Origin: Blastomonas natatoria
GTDB taxonomy: Bacteria > Pseudomonadota > Alphaproteobacteria > Sphingomonadales > Sphingomonadaceae
Assembly (NCBI RefSeq): GCF_003201955.1
Contig: NZ_QJJM01000014.1
Span: 1-64,000 of the forward strand
DNA length: 64,000 nucleotides
Reading direction: 5' to 3'
Every line of letters starts with the position of its first letter. Position 1 is the first letter of the stretch. Made by a program: the position numbers and the translations under genes. Below the pieces are notes generated by a model. It searched no databases, was not told the DNA's origin, and was given only the letters and a program-made list of their open reading frames with translations. Positions 28,762-36,926 of the stretch are shown here, one piece after another.

Positions 28762-29418
28762 TTATCGGTTATCGTCCGTGCTCAGCTGCAGCCGCAGGTC
28801 ATCCAGCGTCTTGCCGATATGCACCACCGCCAGCGCCGCGATCTTGCGTTCATCGCGCGCCAGCCAGGTTTCCAGCAGCTCGCGATGCTCCTCATTGGCG
28901 CGCTCGTTGCGCCCCAATGGTTCCAGATGCTTGCGGACATAGCGCTCCGAAAGCACATGCAGCCGCTCAAGGATGGTATAGGTTACCGGACGCCCGGCAG
29001 GGCGCAGCAGGGCCAGGTGAAACGCCCGGTTGAACGCACCGACACCGTCGCCCTGCCGGTCGGTCAGGCTGTAGAGTCGGTCCAGCAGGTCGGTGGCAGC
29101 CTGTTGGGCGGCGGCATCTGCCTGGCGCGCGGCGAGCGCAATCATCTCCGGCTCAAGCGTCAGCCGCAGCGCGAAAACCTCTTCCGCCTCTGCAGCGGCG
29201 AGTGGCCGCACGGTGAAACCGCGATTGGCCTGCGAAACAAGCAGCCCCTCTTCCTCGAGCCGGGCCAGAGCCTCGCGCAGCGGAATCTTGCTCACCCCCA
29301 TTTCGGCGGCCAGCGCGTCCTGGCGGATAGGGCGATCGGGCGCGACACTGCCGTTCAGAATCCGGTCCCGGACCAGATCGACCAGCTGTTCCGAAGGGTT
29401 GCGCATGCCGATGCTCAT
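28762..29418 (-). CDS. GntR/FCD family regulator of the hydroxyproline cluster
   Basis: A 218-residue regulator. The N-terminal winged helix (QLVDLVRDRILNGSVAPDRPIRQDALAAEMGVSKIPLREALARLEEEGLLV) is of the FadR/FCD subfamily. The C-terminal all-helical FCD domain (EVFALRLTLEPEMIALAAR ... FHLALLRPAGRPVTYTILERLHVLSERY ... EEHRELLETWLARDERKIAALAVVHI) has the histidines that usually bind a metal and an organic-acid effector. It lies in the operon it probably controls, 7 bp after the epimerase gene. The palindrome at 31371-31382 is its likely operator. Confidence 0.9.
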   Translation of the reverse strand: MSIGMRNPSEQLVDLVRDRILNGSVAPDRPIRQDALAAEMGVSKIPLREALARLEEEGLLVSQANRGFTVRPLAAAEAEEVFALRLTLEPEMIALAARQADAAAQQAATDLLDRLYSLTDRQGDGVGAFNRAFHLALLRPAGRPVTYTILERLHVLSERYVRKHLEPLGRNERANEEHRELLETWLARDERKIAALAVVHIGKTLDDLRLQLSTDDNR

Positions 29419-29425
29419 CGGCCCC

Positions 29426-30424
29426 TCATATCACAGAGAAGCCAGCCCAAAAGGGGTCTTTGTCATCGATCCAGATGGTATTGAAGCCGGTGGCGACAGC
29501 GGAGCCCTCGATCGACGGAATGATGGCGGGAACACCGGCCAGATTTTCGGCTGCCTCGACACGACCGATGAAGCGGCTGCCGATATAGCTTTCATGCACG
29601 AACCGGTCGCCGGTCTTCAAGCGGCCCTTGTGTGCCAGATGCGCCAGCCGCGCCGAGGTGCCCGTGCCGCAGGGCGAGCGGTCGATGGCGCGCTCGCCAT
29701 AGAAGACCGCGTTGCGCCCGTCCGCGCCGTCGCCTTTCGGCTTGTCCGCCCAAAGCACATGGCTGACCCCGCGAATCCGGTCGTCGAGCGGATGGACCGG
29801 CTCGATGGTCTCGCGCAACATCGCACGGATCGTGCGGGCATGTTCCACCAGCCGCGCCGCGCCCAGATCGTCCAGTCCGGTGTAATTTCCCTGCGGCTCG
29901 ACAATTGCGTAGAAATTGCCGCCATAGGCAATATCGATCGACAGTGGGCCAAGGCCGGGCACATCGATCCGCACGTCTTCAGCGGCGACGAACGACGGCA
30001 CATTGCGGATGCGCACCCAGCTGACCTTGTCGCCATCCTGACCATATTCGATGCGGATGTCGCCGGCAGGCACCTCGACCTTGAGCAGACCCGGCGTCCG
30101 CGGCTGGATCAGCCCGTGTTCCAGCCCGAAGGTGATCATGCCGATCGTGCCATGCCCGCACATCGGCAGGCAGCCCGAGGTTTCGATGAACAATATGCCG
30201 ACATCGTTTTCGGCCCGGGTGGGCGGGTAGAGGAACCCGCCCGACATCATGTCATGCCCGCGCGGCTCGAAGCACAGCCCGGTGCGGATCCAGTCGAACC
30301 GCTCGATAAAGTCCATCCGCCGCTCGGCCATGGACGATCCGCGCACCAGGGGCGCACCGCCCGCGACCAGGCGCACCGGATTGCCTGCGGTATGGCCGTC
30401 GATGCAGAAGAAGGTGTGCCGCAT
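29426..30424 (-). CDS. 4-hydroxyproline 2-epimerase
   Basis: A 332-residue member of the proline racemase family that converts trans-4-hydroxy-L-proline to cis-4-hydroxy-D-proline. Both catalytic cysteines are present: C89 in LPMCGHGTIG and C252 in SPCGTGTSA. This argues against the related trans-3-hydroxyproline dehydratase, which has a threonine in place of the second. The N-terminus FFCIDGHTAGNPVRLV is typical. It lies 6 bp after the deaminase gene and is coupled to it. In Pseudomonas and Agrobacterium the equivalent genes are called lhpA/hypRE. Confidence 0.94.
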   Translation of the reverse strand: MRHTFFCIDGHTAGNPVRLVAGGAPLVRGSSMAERRMDFIERFDWIRTGLCFEPRGHDMMSGGFLYPPTRAENDVGILFIETSGCLPMCGHGTIGMITFGLEHGLIQPRTPGLLKVEVPAGDIRIEYGQDGDKVSWVRIRNVPSFVAAEDVRIDVPGLGPLSIDIAYGGNFYAIVEPQGNYTGLDDLGAARLVEHARTIRAMLRETIEPVHPLDDRIRGVSHVLWADKPKGDGADGRNAVFYGERAIDRSPCGTGTSARLAHLAHKGRLKTGDRFVHESYIGSRFIGRVEAAENLAGVPAIIPSIEGSAVATGFNTIWIDDKDPFWAGFSVI

Positions 30425-30430
30425 CAGCGA

Positions 30431-31345
30431 TCAGGCGGGAACGGGCCGGGTCGCGGCGCATTGCTCGACCCAGGCGATAACGTCCGCGCGCCGCTGGCCG
30501 GTCAGCGGCATGCGTGGCATCCGCACCCGCTCCGATCCGCGGCCCATGATCTGTTCGGCCAGCTTGATCGACTGGACCAGATCGTGCTCGGCATCGAGAT
30601 GCAGCAGCGGCATGAACCAGCGATAGATGCGCAGCGCCTCAGCATAATCGCCGCGCCGCTGCGCCGCGACCAGGGCCACCGATTCGCGCGGAAAGGCGCT
30701 GGTCAGGCCCGAGACCCAGCCCGATGCCCCCAGCATCAGCCCTTCGAGAGCGACATCGTCGAGCCCCGCCATCACGGTGTAGCGATCGCCGAAGCGGTTG
30801 ATCAGATCGGTGAAGCGGCGCGGATCGGGCGCGCTTTCCTTGATCGCGACGATGTTCGGCACGTTCTCGAGCTTCGCCAGCGTGTCGAAATCTACGTTGA
30901 CGCGATAGGCGGGCGGGTTGTTGTAGAGCATGATCGGCAGGCTGGTCGCCTCCGCCACCGTGCGGAAATGCGTGTACAGTTCCTCGACCCGGGGGACGTA
31001 GACCATGCACGGCAGCAGCATCAGCGCATCGATGCCGATCGCTTCGGCCGCCCTTGCATATTCGACAGCCCGCTTGGTGGTGAATTCGGAGACGCCCGCA
31101 ACCAGCGGCACCCGCCCCCCCACGGCCTCGACCGCACCCTTGAGCACCGCCAGCTTCTCGTCGGATTCCAGCGAATTGTTCTCACCGCACGTGCCCAGAA
31201 GGATAAGCCCGTCGACCCCGTCATCGACCAGCGCCGTCTGCACCCGCTGCGTGGCATCGTGATCGACGGCCAGGCTTTCGGTAAACTGGGTGGTGGCAGC
31301 AGGATAAACCCCCTGCCAGAGCGTCTTGCGGGTCATCTTGGTCAC
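30431..31345 (-). CDS. Pyrroline-4-hydroxy-2-carboxylate deaminase (DapA family)
   Basis: A 304-residue TIM-barrel lyase of the dihydrodipicolinate synthase family. It has the GTCGENNSL substrate loop (~51-59), the catalytic tyrosine in MLYNNPPAYRVN (Y141), and the Schiff-base lysine K169 in NIVAIKES. Between a hydroxyproline epimerase and a D-amino-acid oxidase, its role should be deamination of delta1-pyrroline-4-hydroxy-2-carboxylate to 2-oxoglutarate semialdehyde, rather than lysine synthesis. It is the first gene of the left-going operon. A GGAG 8 nt ahead supports the GTG start at 31345; ATG 31336 is the alternative. Confidence 0.9.
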   Translation of the reverse strand: MTKMTRKTLWQGVYPAATTQFTESLAVDHDATQRVQTALVDDGVDGLILLGTCGENNSLESDEKLAVLKGAVEAVGGRVPLVAGVSEFTTKRAVEYARAAEAIGIDALMLLPCMVYVPRVEELYTHFRTVAEATSLPIMLYNNPPAYRVNVDFDTLAKLENVPNIVAIKESAPDPRRFTDLINRFGDRYTVMAGLDDVALEGLMLGASGWVSGLTSAFPRESVALVAAQRRGDYAEALRIYRWFMPLLHLDAEHDLVQSIKLAEQIMGRGSERVRMPRMPLTGQRRADVIAWVEQCAATRPVPA

Positions 31346-31370
31346 GCATCAATCTCCGGTTGCGATGAAA

Positions 31371-31382
31371 ATCGTATACGAT
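31371..31382. promoter_or_regulatory. Palindromic operator of the hydroxyproline cluster
   Basis: ATCGTATACGAT is a perfect 12-bp palindrome. It is centred in the 56-bp gap between the divergent deaminase and oxidase genes, so one repressor dimer could control both operons. The GTATAC core fits sites of FCD-type GntR regulators, and such a regulator is encoded in the left operon. I found no second GTATAC copy in the other intergenic gaps of the cluster. Confidence 0.65.
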
Positions 31383-31401
31383 ATATGATCGGCATCGCAA
31401 G

Positions 31402-32670
31402 ATGAAAAACTTTGCTTCCCTTTCCGGCTCGACTGCTTTGGTGGTGGGCGGTGGCCTGGTGGGCCTGACGAGCGCGCTTGCCCTGCAGCGCGCCGGAGCA
31501 TCCGTGACGCTGATCGAGCCGTTCGAGGCACCGCGCGGCGCCTCGTGGGGCAATGCCGGGCATATTGCGATCGAGCAGGTGCAGCCGCTCGCCTCCGCCG
31601 CCACGATCCGCAGCGCCTGGGCGATGCTCCATCCGCGCGGTGCCCTCGCGCTTCCCATAGGGCAGATCGTCACCTGGGGGCCCTTTGCCCTCAAGCTGCT
31701 GCGGGCCAGTTCAGCGGATCGGTTTGCTTCCGGAACGGCGGCCCTGTCGACGCTGCTGGCCGAGGCCATGCCGGCATGGCGCAGGCTGTGCGACATGGCC
31801 GGGGCAAGTCACCTTCTGCGCGAGGACGGCCATTTCGTCGCCTGGGAAAGTGCTGTCACCGCCGCACGCGGCAGGGCCTTCTGGCTGAACACCAATCTCG
31901 GCACCGCGACCGTGCGCGACGCGACGGCGGGCGAGCTCGCCGACATCCGCAATCTCGCGAGCCGGGGCGAAATCGTGGCGGCAATACGTTTTGCAGGATC
32001 GGGCCAGATCGCCGATCTGGGCGCGCTCGCCGATGCCCTGCGGGCGCTGTTCCGCACCCAGGGGGGCGCGTTTCGCCACTCTGCCGCCGATGCCATCGCC
32101 ATGGAGGGCGGCCAGGCAGCCGTGCGCTGCGGCGCTGACATTTTGCGCGCCGACCATGTTCTGCTGTGTGCCGGGGCAGCCTCTGCCGAACTGCTGCGTC
32201 CGCTGGGTATCCGCATCCCGCTGATCGCGGAACGCGGCTATCATATCCAGTCAGCCGCCAGCCGCTGGCCGCAGGACATGCCGCCGGTCGCGTTCGAGGA
32301 TCGGTCGATGATCGTCACCCGCTTCGCAGGTGGCCTGCGCGCAGCGAGCTTTGTCGAATTTGCCGCCCGCGCCGCGCCGCCTGACCCGGCAAAATGGCAG
32401 AAGTTGCGACATCATGTCGCGGAACTCGGCCTGCCTTTCGACCCACCGGGTGAGCCCTGGATGGGCGCGCGCCCGACACTTCCCGATTATCTGCCCGCCA
32501 TCGGCCGCAGCCAGTACGCATCCAATCTGCTATACGCCTTCGGACATCAGCATCTGGGGATGACGCTGGCGGCAATCACGGGAGAGCTGATCGGCGCGCT
32601 CGCAGCTGACCAGCCCCCGGCAATCGACCTTGCGCCCTTCGACCCGGCGCGTTTCGGAGGGAAGACATGA
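31402..32670 (+). CDS. FAD-dependent D-hydroxyproline oxidase/dehydrogenase
   Basis: A 422-residue DAO/DadA-type flavoprotein. The dinucleotide fold is ALVVGGGLVGLTSALALQRAGASVTLIEP, followed by the family motif APRGASWGNAGHI. The C-terminal flavin/substrate part is GARPTLPDYLPAIGRS...YAFGHQHLGMTLAAITGELI. It should oxidise cis-4-hydroxy-D-proline to the pyrroline substrate of the neighbouring deaminase, passing electrons to the quinone pool or oxygen. It is the first gene of the right-going operon; its stop overlaps the next start by 4 bp (ATGA). Confidence 0.9.
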   Translation: MKNFASLSGSTALVVGGGLVGLTSALALQRAGASVTLIEPFEAPRGASWGNAGHIAIEQVQPLASAATIRSAWAMLHPRGALALPIGQIVTWGPFALKLLRASSADRFASGTAALSTLLAEAMPAWRRLCDMAGASHLLREDGHFVAWESAVTAARGRAFWLNTNLGTATVRDATAGELADIRNLASRGEIVAAIRFAGSGQIADLGALADALRALFRTQGGAFRHSAADAIAMEGGQAAVRCGADILRADHVLLCAGAASAELLRPLGIRIPLIAERGYHIQSAASRWPQDMPPVAFEDRSMIVTRFAGGLRAASFVEFAARAAPPDPAKWQKLRHHVAELGLPFDPPGEPWMGARPTLPDYLPAIGRSQYASNLLYAFGHQHLGMTLAAITGELIGALAADQPPAIDLAPFDPARFGGKT

Positions 32671-33863
32671 AAGGCATTGGCGGATCGACCGCAGCCGAGC
32701 AACTCGCAGGACTTGGCCCTTGGGCGAGCCCTGCTTCCGCGATTACGCACAACGAACGGCTGACGCGGATCGAAAAGGCGCGCAAGCTTACCCGAGATGC
32801 CGGAGCGGATGCACTGATCGTCGGCGCGGGACCAAGCCTGCGCTATTTCGCGGGCGTTTCCTGGGGTGGCACCGAGCGGCTGGTCGCGCTGCTGATCCCG
32901 GTATCGGGCGACCCGGTGATGATCGCCCCCTTTTTCGAACTGGGCTCGCTTGAAGCCGAACTGGCGATCGAGGTCGAGATCCGGCTGTGGCAGGAAGATG
33001 AGTCGCCGACCGCGCTGGTCTCCGATGCCTGCCGTTCCTGGGGCGCGCATACGCTGGCCATCGACCCCGCGCTGCCCTTCCTGTTCGTCGATCATATCGC
33101 CAAGTCCGCGCCGGGCCTTGCGCTGACCAGCGGAGCGCCGGCGATCGACGGCTGCCGGATGCACAAATCGCCCGCCGAGATCGCGCTGATGCAGCAGGCC
33201 AAATCGATGACGCTGGAGGCGCATCGCCGGGCCGCGCTGACCTTACGCGAAGGCATGAGGGCCAGCGAAGTGATCCGCTTCATCGGTGACGCCCACCGCG
33301 CGATGGGCGGGCCGGGCAGCACGTTCTGCATGGTCCAGTTCGGGCGCGGATCGGCCTTTCCGCACGGCCTTCCCGGCGATCCGGAACTGCGCGAAGGCGA
33401 TGTGGTACTGATCGATACCGGCACCACGGTGCAGGGTTATCATTCGGACATCACGCGCAGCTATGTGTTCGGAAAACCCGATGACGAGCAGCGCCGCATC
33501 TGGGACCTCGAGAAAGCCGCGCAAGCCGCCGCGTTCGACGCCGCCCAGCCCGGTGTGCCCTGCGAGAGCGTCGATGCCGCCGCGCGCCGCGTGCTCGAAG
33601 CTGCAGGCTTCGGCCCCGATTACGCGCTGCCCGGCCTGCCGCACCGCACCGGCCACGGCATCGGCCTGTCGATCCACGAACCCGCCTATCTGGTGCGCGG
33701 CGACACGACCCCGCTTGCCACCGGCATGTGCTTTTCCAACGAGCCGATGATCGTCATTCCCGACCGGTTCGGGATAAGGCTGGAAGACCATTTCTACATG
33801 ACCGACACCGGCCCGCGCTGGTTCACCGAACCGCAAACCGCGATCGACGCGCCGTTCGGGTGA
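32667..33863 (+). CDS. M24 family Xaa-Pro peptidase
   Basis: A 398-residue pita-bread metallopeptidase without signal peptide, so cytoplasmic. The creatinase-type N-domain covers ~25-160. The catalytic domain has all five metal ligands: D250 (LIDTGTT), D261 (HSDITR), H330 (GHGIGL), E359 (SNEPMI) and E373 (RLEDHF). HGIGLSIHE is typical of Xaa-Pro dipeptidases and aminopeptidases. In this operon it probably releases hydroxyproline or proline from imported di- or tripeptides. It overlaps the oxidase gene by 4 bp. Confidence 0.92.
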   Translation: MKGIGGSTAAEQLAGLGPWASPASAITHNERLTRIEKARKLTRDAGADALIVGAGPSLRYFAGVSWGGTERLVALLIPVSGDPVMIAPFFELGSLEAELAIEVEIRLWQEDESPTALVSDACRSWGAHTLAIDPALPFLFVDHIAKSAPGLALTSGAPAIDGCRMHKSPAEIALMQQAKSMTLEAHRRAALTLREGMRASEVIRFIGDAHRAMGGPGSTFCMVQFGRGSAFPHGLPGDPELREGDVVLIDTGTTVQGYHSDITRSYVFGKPDDEQRRIWDLEKAAQAAAFDAAQPGVPCESVDAAARRVLEAAGFGPDYALPGLPHRTGHGIGLSIHEPAYLVRGDTTPLATGMCFSNEPMIVIPDRFGIRLEDHFYMTDTGPRWFTEPQTAIDAPFG

Positions 33864-33915
33864 GCTTGCAACCATAATCGTTGGAACGGGCGGATAGCGG
33901 TGTTAGGCCGCTATC

Positions 33916-35250
33916 ATGGTTTCGCTCGCCTCTCCCTCGCCGCTTCCCACCCGCGCGCCGCGCCGCTGGTATGCGCAGCTCTATGTGCAGGTGCTGGTCG
34001 CGATCGTCGCAGGCGTGGCGCTGGGGCATTTCGCGCCGGAGACCGGTGCGGCGATGAAGCCGCTGGGCGATGTGTTCATCAAGCTGGTCAAGATGGTGAT
34101 CGCGCCGGTCATCTTCCTGACCATCGTCACCGGCATAGCCGGAATGCGCGACTTGGCAAGCGTCGGGCGCGTCGCGGGCAAGGCCTTTGCATATTTCCTG
34201 ACTTTCTCGACGCTGGCGCTGATCGTCGGCCTGATTGTCGCCAATGTCGTCCAGCCGGGCGCAGGGCTGAACATCGATCCGGCGACGCTCGATACCGGCA
34301 AGGTCAGCGAATATACCGCCAAGGCGCAGGAAACGAGCATCACCGGCTTCCTCAGCAGCATCGTGCCGGACACCTTTCTCGCCTCGCTGAGCAGCGGAAA
34401 TCTGCTCCAGGTGCTGTTCGTCTCGATCCTGTTCGGCATTGCGCTGGCGATGATCGGTGACAAGGGCACAAAGCTGTTCGAGCTGCTGGAGGATGCATCG
34501 TTCGCTTTCTTCAAGCTGGTCGGCATGGTGATGAAGGTCGCGCCGGTCGGGGCATTCGGTGCCATGGCCTTTACCATCGGCGAATATGGCATCGGCACAT
34601 TGGCCAACCTGGCGGCGCTGGTCGCGACCTTCTATCTTACATCGCTGCTGTTCGTGCTGGTCGTGCTGGGCGCGGTCGGCTGGGCCTGCGGATTTTCGAT
34701 CCTGAAGCTGATCGTCTATCTGCGCGCCGAACTGCTGCTGGTGCTGGGCACGTCCTCCTCCGAAAGCGCGCTTCCCTCGCTGATCGAGAAGATGGAGCGC
34801 GCGGGCTGCCCCAAGACGGTCGTGGGCCTGGTCGTGCCGACGGGCTACAGCTTCAACCTCGACGGTACCAATATCTACATGACACTGGCTGCCCTGTTCA
34901 TCGCGCAAGCGTGCAATGTCGAACTGTCGCTGGGCGAGCAGTTGCTGCTGCTGGGCGTCGCGATGATCTCGTCCAAGGGCGCGGCGGGAGTGACCGGGGC
35001 GGGCTTCATCACCCTGGCGGCCACGCTGTCGATCGTGCCGTCGGTGCCGGTCGCGGGCATGGCGCTGATCCTCGGAATCGACCGCTTCATGTCCGAATGC
35101 CGCAGTCTCACCAATTTCATCGGCAATGCGGTCGCGACCGTGGTGGTGTCCAAATGGGAAGGGCGGCTCGACAAGGAACAGTTCGACCTCGCACTGGCGG
35201 ACCGGCTGCCGCGTGTCGAGGATCTGCCGGACGATGCGGTAGACCCCTGA
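33916..35250 (+). CDS. Dicarboxylate/amino acid:cation symporter (DctA-like)
   Basis: A 444-residue DAACS/SLC1-fold transporter. It has an N-terminal helix ([24 protein letters not shown]), the hairpin with [23 protein letters not shown], the TM7 motif [15 protein letters not shown], and HP2 [20 protein letters not shown]. These match DctA C4-dicarboxylate carriers more closely than GltP. It follows the M24 gene by 52 bp, suggesting the same transcript, and may import dicarboxylates or an anionic amino acid. It converges with the YtrA-type regulator, 3 bp away. Confidence 0.9.
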   Translation: MVSLASPSPLPTRAPRRWYAQLYVQVLVAIVAGVALGHFAPETGAAMKPLGDVFIKLVKMVIAPVIFLTIVTGIAGMRDLASVGRVAGKAFAYFLTFSTLALIVGLIVANVVQPGAGLNIDPATLDTGKVSEYTAKAQETSITGFLSSIVPDTFLASLSSGNLLQVLFVSILFGIALAMIGDKGTKLFELLEDASFAFFKLVGMVMKVAPVGAFGAMAFTIGEYGIGTLANLAALVATFYLTSLLFVLVVLGAVGWACGFSILKLIVYLRAELLLVLGTSSSESALPSLIEKMERAGCPKTVVGLVVPTGYSFNLDGTNIYMTLAALFIAQACNVELSLGEQLLLLGVAMISSKGAAGVTGAGFITLAATLSIVPSVPVAGMALILGIDRFMSECRSLTNFIGNAVATVVVSKWEGRLDKEQFDLALADRLPRVEDLPDDAVDP

Positions 35251-35253
35251 GGG

Positions 35254-35601
35254 TCAGGCCTTCTCTCCGTCGAGCAACGCAACGGGGGACAGGCCAATGC
35301 GGCGCATCTGGCGCAGCACGGGCGGCCAGACATGCTTGAGGAAATCCTCGCGCTCCATCGCGCGGAGCTTGTCGACAGCGCCAGCAGCAACGTACATGCC
35401 GACCCCGCGCTGAACCTCGACCAGCCCCTGATCCTGGAACATCTGATAGGCCTTGGCGACGGTGAGCGGATTGGCCTGTTGTTCGGCAGCAAAGGCCCGG
35501 ACCGAAGGCAGCATGTCACCTTCCGCATACTCGCCGTCAAGAATCGAGGCGGCGATAATGTCGCGAAGCTTGAGGTAAACGGGTTTGCTGTTATCTGCCA
35601 T
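35254..35601 (-). CDS. GntR regulator, YtrA subfamily
   Basis: A 115-residue short GntR protein: winged helix (PVYLKLRDIIAASILDGEYAEGDMLPSVRAFAAEQQANPLTVAKAYQMFQDQGLVEVQRGVGMYVAAGA) plus a short helical tail without an effector domain, as in YtrA regulators. These normally repress an adjacent ABC transporter operon. None is encoded here, so its target may be itself or lie elsewhere. Start ATG 35601, or the GTG immediately before it. An inverted repeat lies just upstream. Confidence 0.9.
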   Translation of the reverse strand: MADNSKPVYLKLRDIIAASILDGEYAEGDMLPSVRAFAAEQQANPLTVAKAYQMFQDQGLVEVQRGVGMYVAAGAVDKLRAMEREDFLKHVWPPVLRQMRRIGLSPVALLDGEKA

Positions 35602-35611
35602 CACTGCTTCA

Positions 35612-35633
35612 CTGCCATAATACAGCGTGGCAG
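35612..35633. promoter_or_regulatory. Inverted repeat upstream of YtrA-type regulator
   Basis: CTGCCA-N10-TGGCAG lies 11 bp before the ATG start of the regulator. Position and symmetry fit an autorepression site. The spacing is about one helical turn between arm centres plus a half, so dimer binding is plausible but unproven. Confidence 0.4.
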
Positions 35634-35690
35634 GTCAAGCGGATTCAATCCGGGGCTTTTTTGCGCAGCACGGCCCCGTGCCAAGGTGCC

Positions 35691-36863
35691 TCATCCCTGC
35701 CCGCGCGGCATGCCACCAAAAGCGGCAATGGATTCGAATATGGTGGTCAGGGCCGCGCGCTCATCCTGCGATATCTCTGGGCGCCAGATTTCGAACAGCA
35801 GGATGATGCGGGTCGCGCTGCCCCGGTTCCAAGCCTCGTGCTCGATACTGTCATCGAAGATCAGGAGCTTGCCATGCTGCCAGCGTCGCGTCTCGTTCCC
35901 GACCCGGATCGCGCAATCGGGATTGGTGATCAACGGCAGATGACAGATCAGCCGGGTGTTGAGCATGCCGTGATGTGGGCGGATATGCGTTCCTGGACGC
36001 AACAGCGAATAGAGCGCCATAGGCGACCGCTCGGCAATTTCCGGCATCGGGGCGGTGGCGAGCGCTTCCATCGTCACGGGCGCAAGCGCCGCATGATCGG
36101 CAACGATGCTGCCATCTTCCCAAAGAAAATGAGCGCCCCAGCTGGGATCGTCACGAAGCGGATTGGCAGCTGCCGGTCGATTCGGATCGGTGCGCAAATA
36201 GGGTGAAAAGCCCTGTCCACGGTTATCCAGAAGATTTTCCAGTTCCTCAACCATGGCGGGCGCAAGCGCTTCAAACCCTTCCGCCCAATCGAATTCCCGC
36301 GCCTCGTAGAACTGGCGCTGCGGCAAGGCAGGAAAATAGAAACTGGTCGGCTGCTGAAGGAACACCTGCCGCCGCCCCAGCAACAGATCGAGCGCTTCGT
36401 CGACACGCGCGGAAATCTGCCCGGGCACTATATTACGTTCCGCAAGGTGCCGGCTCAGATGTTCGGCATAGCTGCCATTCGCCTGCTGGAGATAGTTCCG
36501 CGCCTTTTCAACCAGCGGGCGGATCGTATCGGGTGCGCCGGATTGGTCGGCAACGGTGACCCCCGTCATGAAGAACGAAGTTGCAGCGCGAGTATCGCCG
36601 AGGCTGGCCTTGAGCTCGCCCATCAGCAGCAAGCCCGCGAGATGGCGCGGATCCCGCTCCAGCAATTGCGCGAGTGCCTGTTCCTGACCTCTCTGGTCGC
36701 CGGCCAGTTGGCATGCCTGCGACAGCAGGAGCCAGGGCGGAGCAATGCCAGGGGGCGGATCGCGCACCACCTGCTCGAAACACAGGCGCGCAGTGGCTGC
36801 ATCCCGCCGACGCATGGCCTCCCGGCCCTGATTGACCAGCGTGTCAGCTAAATGTCGTTCCAT
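35691..36863 (-). CDS. Aspartyl/asparaginyl beta-hydroxylase with TPR domain
   Basis: A 390-residue protein. Residues 1-120 contain TPR-like helices (ADTLVNQGREAMRRRDAATARLCFEQVVRD; PPWLLLSQACQLAGDQRGQEQALAQLLERDPRHLAGLLLMGELKASLGD). The C-terminal ~200 residues are the AspH cupin: SLLRPGTHIRPHHGMLNTRLICHLPLI, then LLIFDDSIEHEAWNRGSATRIILLFEIWRP. The two histidines and the RxxxL segment are the Fe(II)/2-oxoglutarate ligands. It should hydroxylate Asp/Asn or a small molecule. It is monocistronic; the substrate is unknown. Confidence 0.88.
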   Translation of the reverse strand: MERHLADTLVNQGREAMRRRDAATARLCFEQVVRDPPPGIAPPWLLLSQACQLAGDQRGQEQALAQLLERDPRHLAGLLLMGELKASLGDTRAATSFFMTGVTVADQSGAPDTIRPLVEKARNYLQQANGSYAEHLSRHLAERNIVPGQISARVDEALDLLLGRRQVFLQQPTSFYFPALPQRQFYEAREFDWAEGFEALAPAMVEELENLLDNRGQGFSPYLRTDPNRPAAANPLRDDPSWGAHFLWEDGSIVADHAALAPVTMEALATAPMPEIAERSPMALYSLLRPGTHIRPHHGMLNTRLICHLPLITNPDCAIRVGNETRRWQHGKLLIFDDSIEHEAWNRGSATRIILLFEIWRPEISQDERAALTTIFESIAAFGGMPRGQG

Positions 36864-36926
36864 TGGGCGGGTCTAGCCCTCAACTCCCGGATTGGCCAGC
36901 CACGCAAACACGGCTGACCTCTATTT

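Noticed and set aside
29426-30424. trans-3-hydroxyproline dehydratase
   Set aside because: Both catalytic cysteines are present; the dehydratase has Thr at the second position.
30431-31345. Lysine-biosynthesis dihydrodipicolinate synthase (dapA)
   Set aside because: The family is right, but its place between hydroxyproline epimerase and oxidase genes points to the deaminase of hydroxyproline catabolism.
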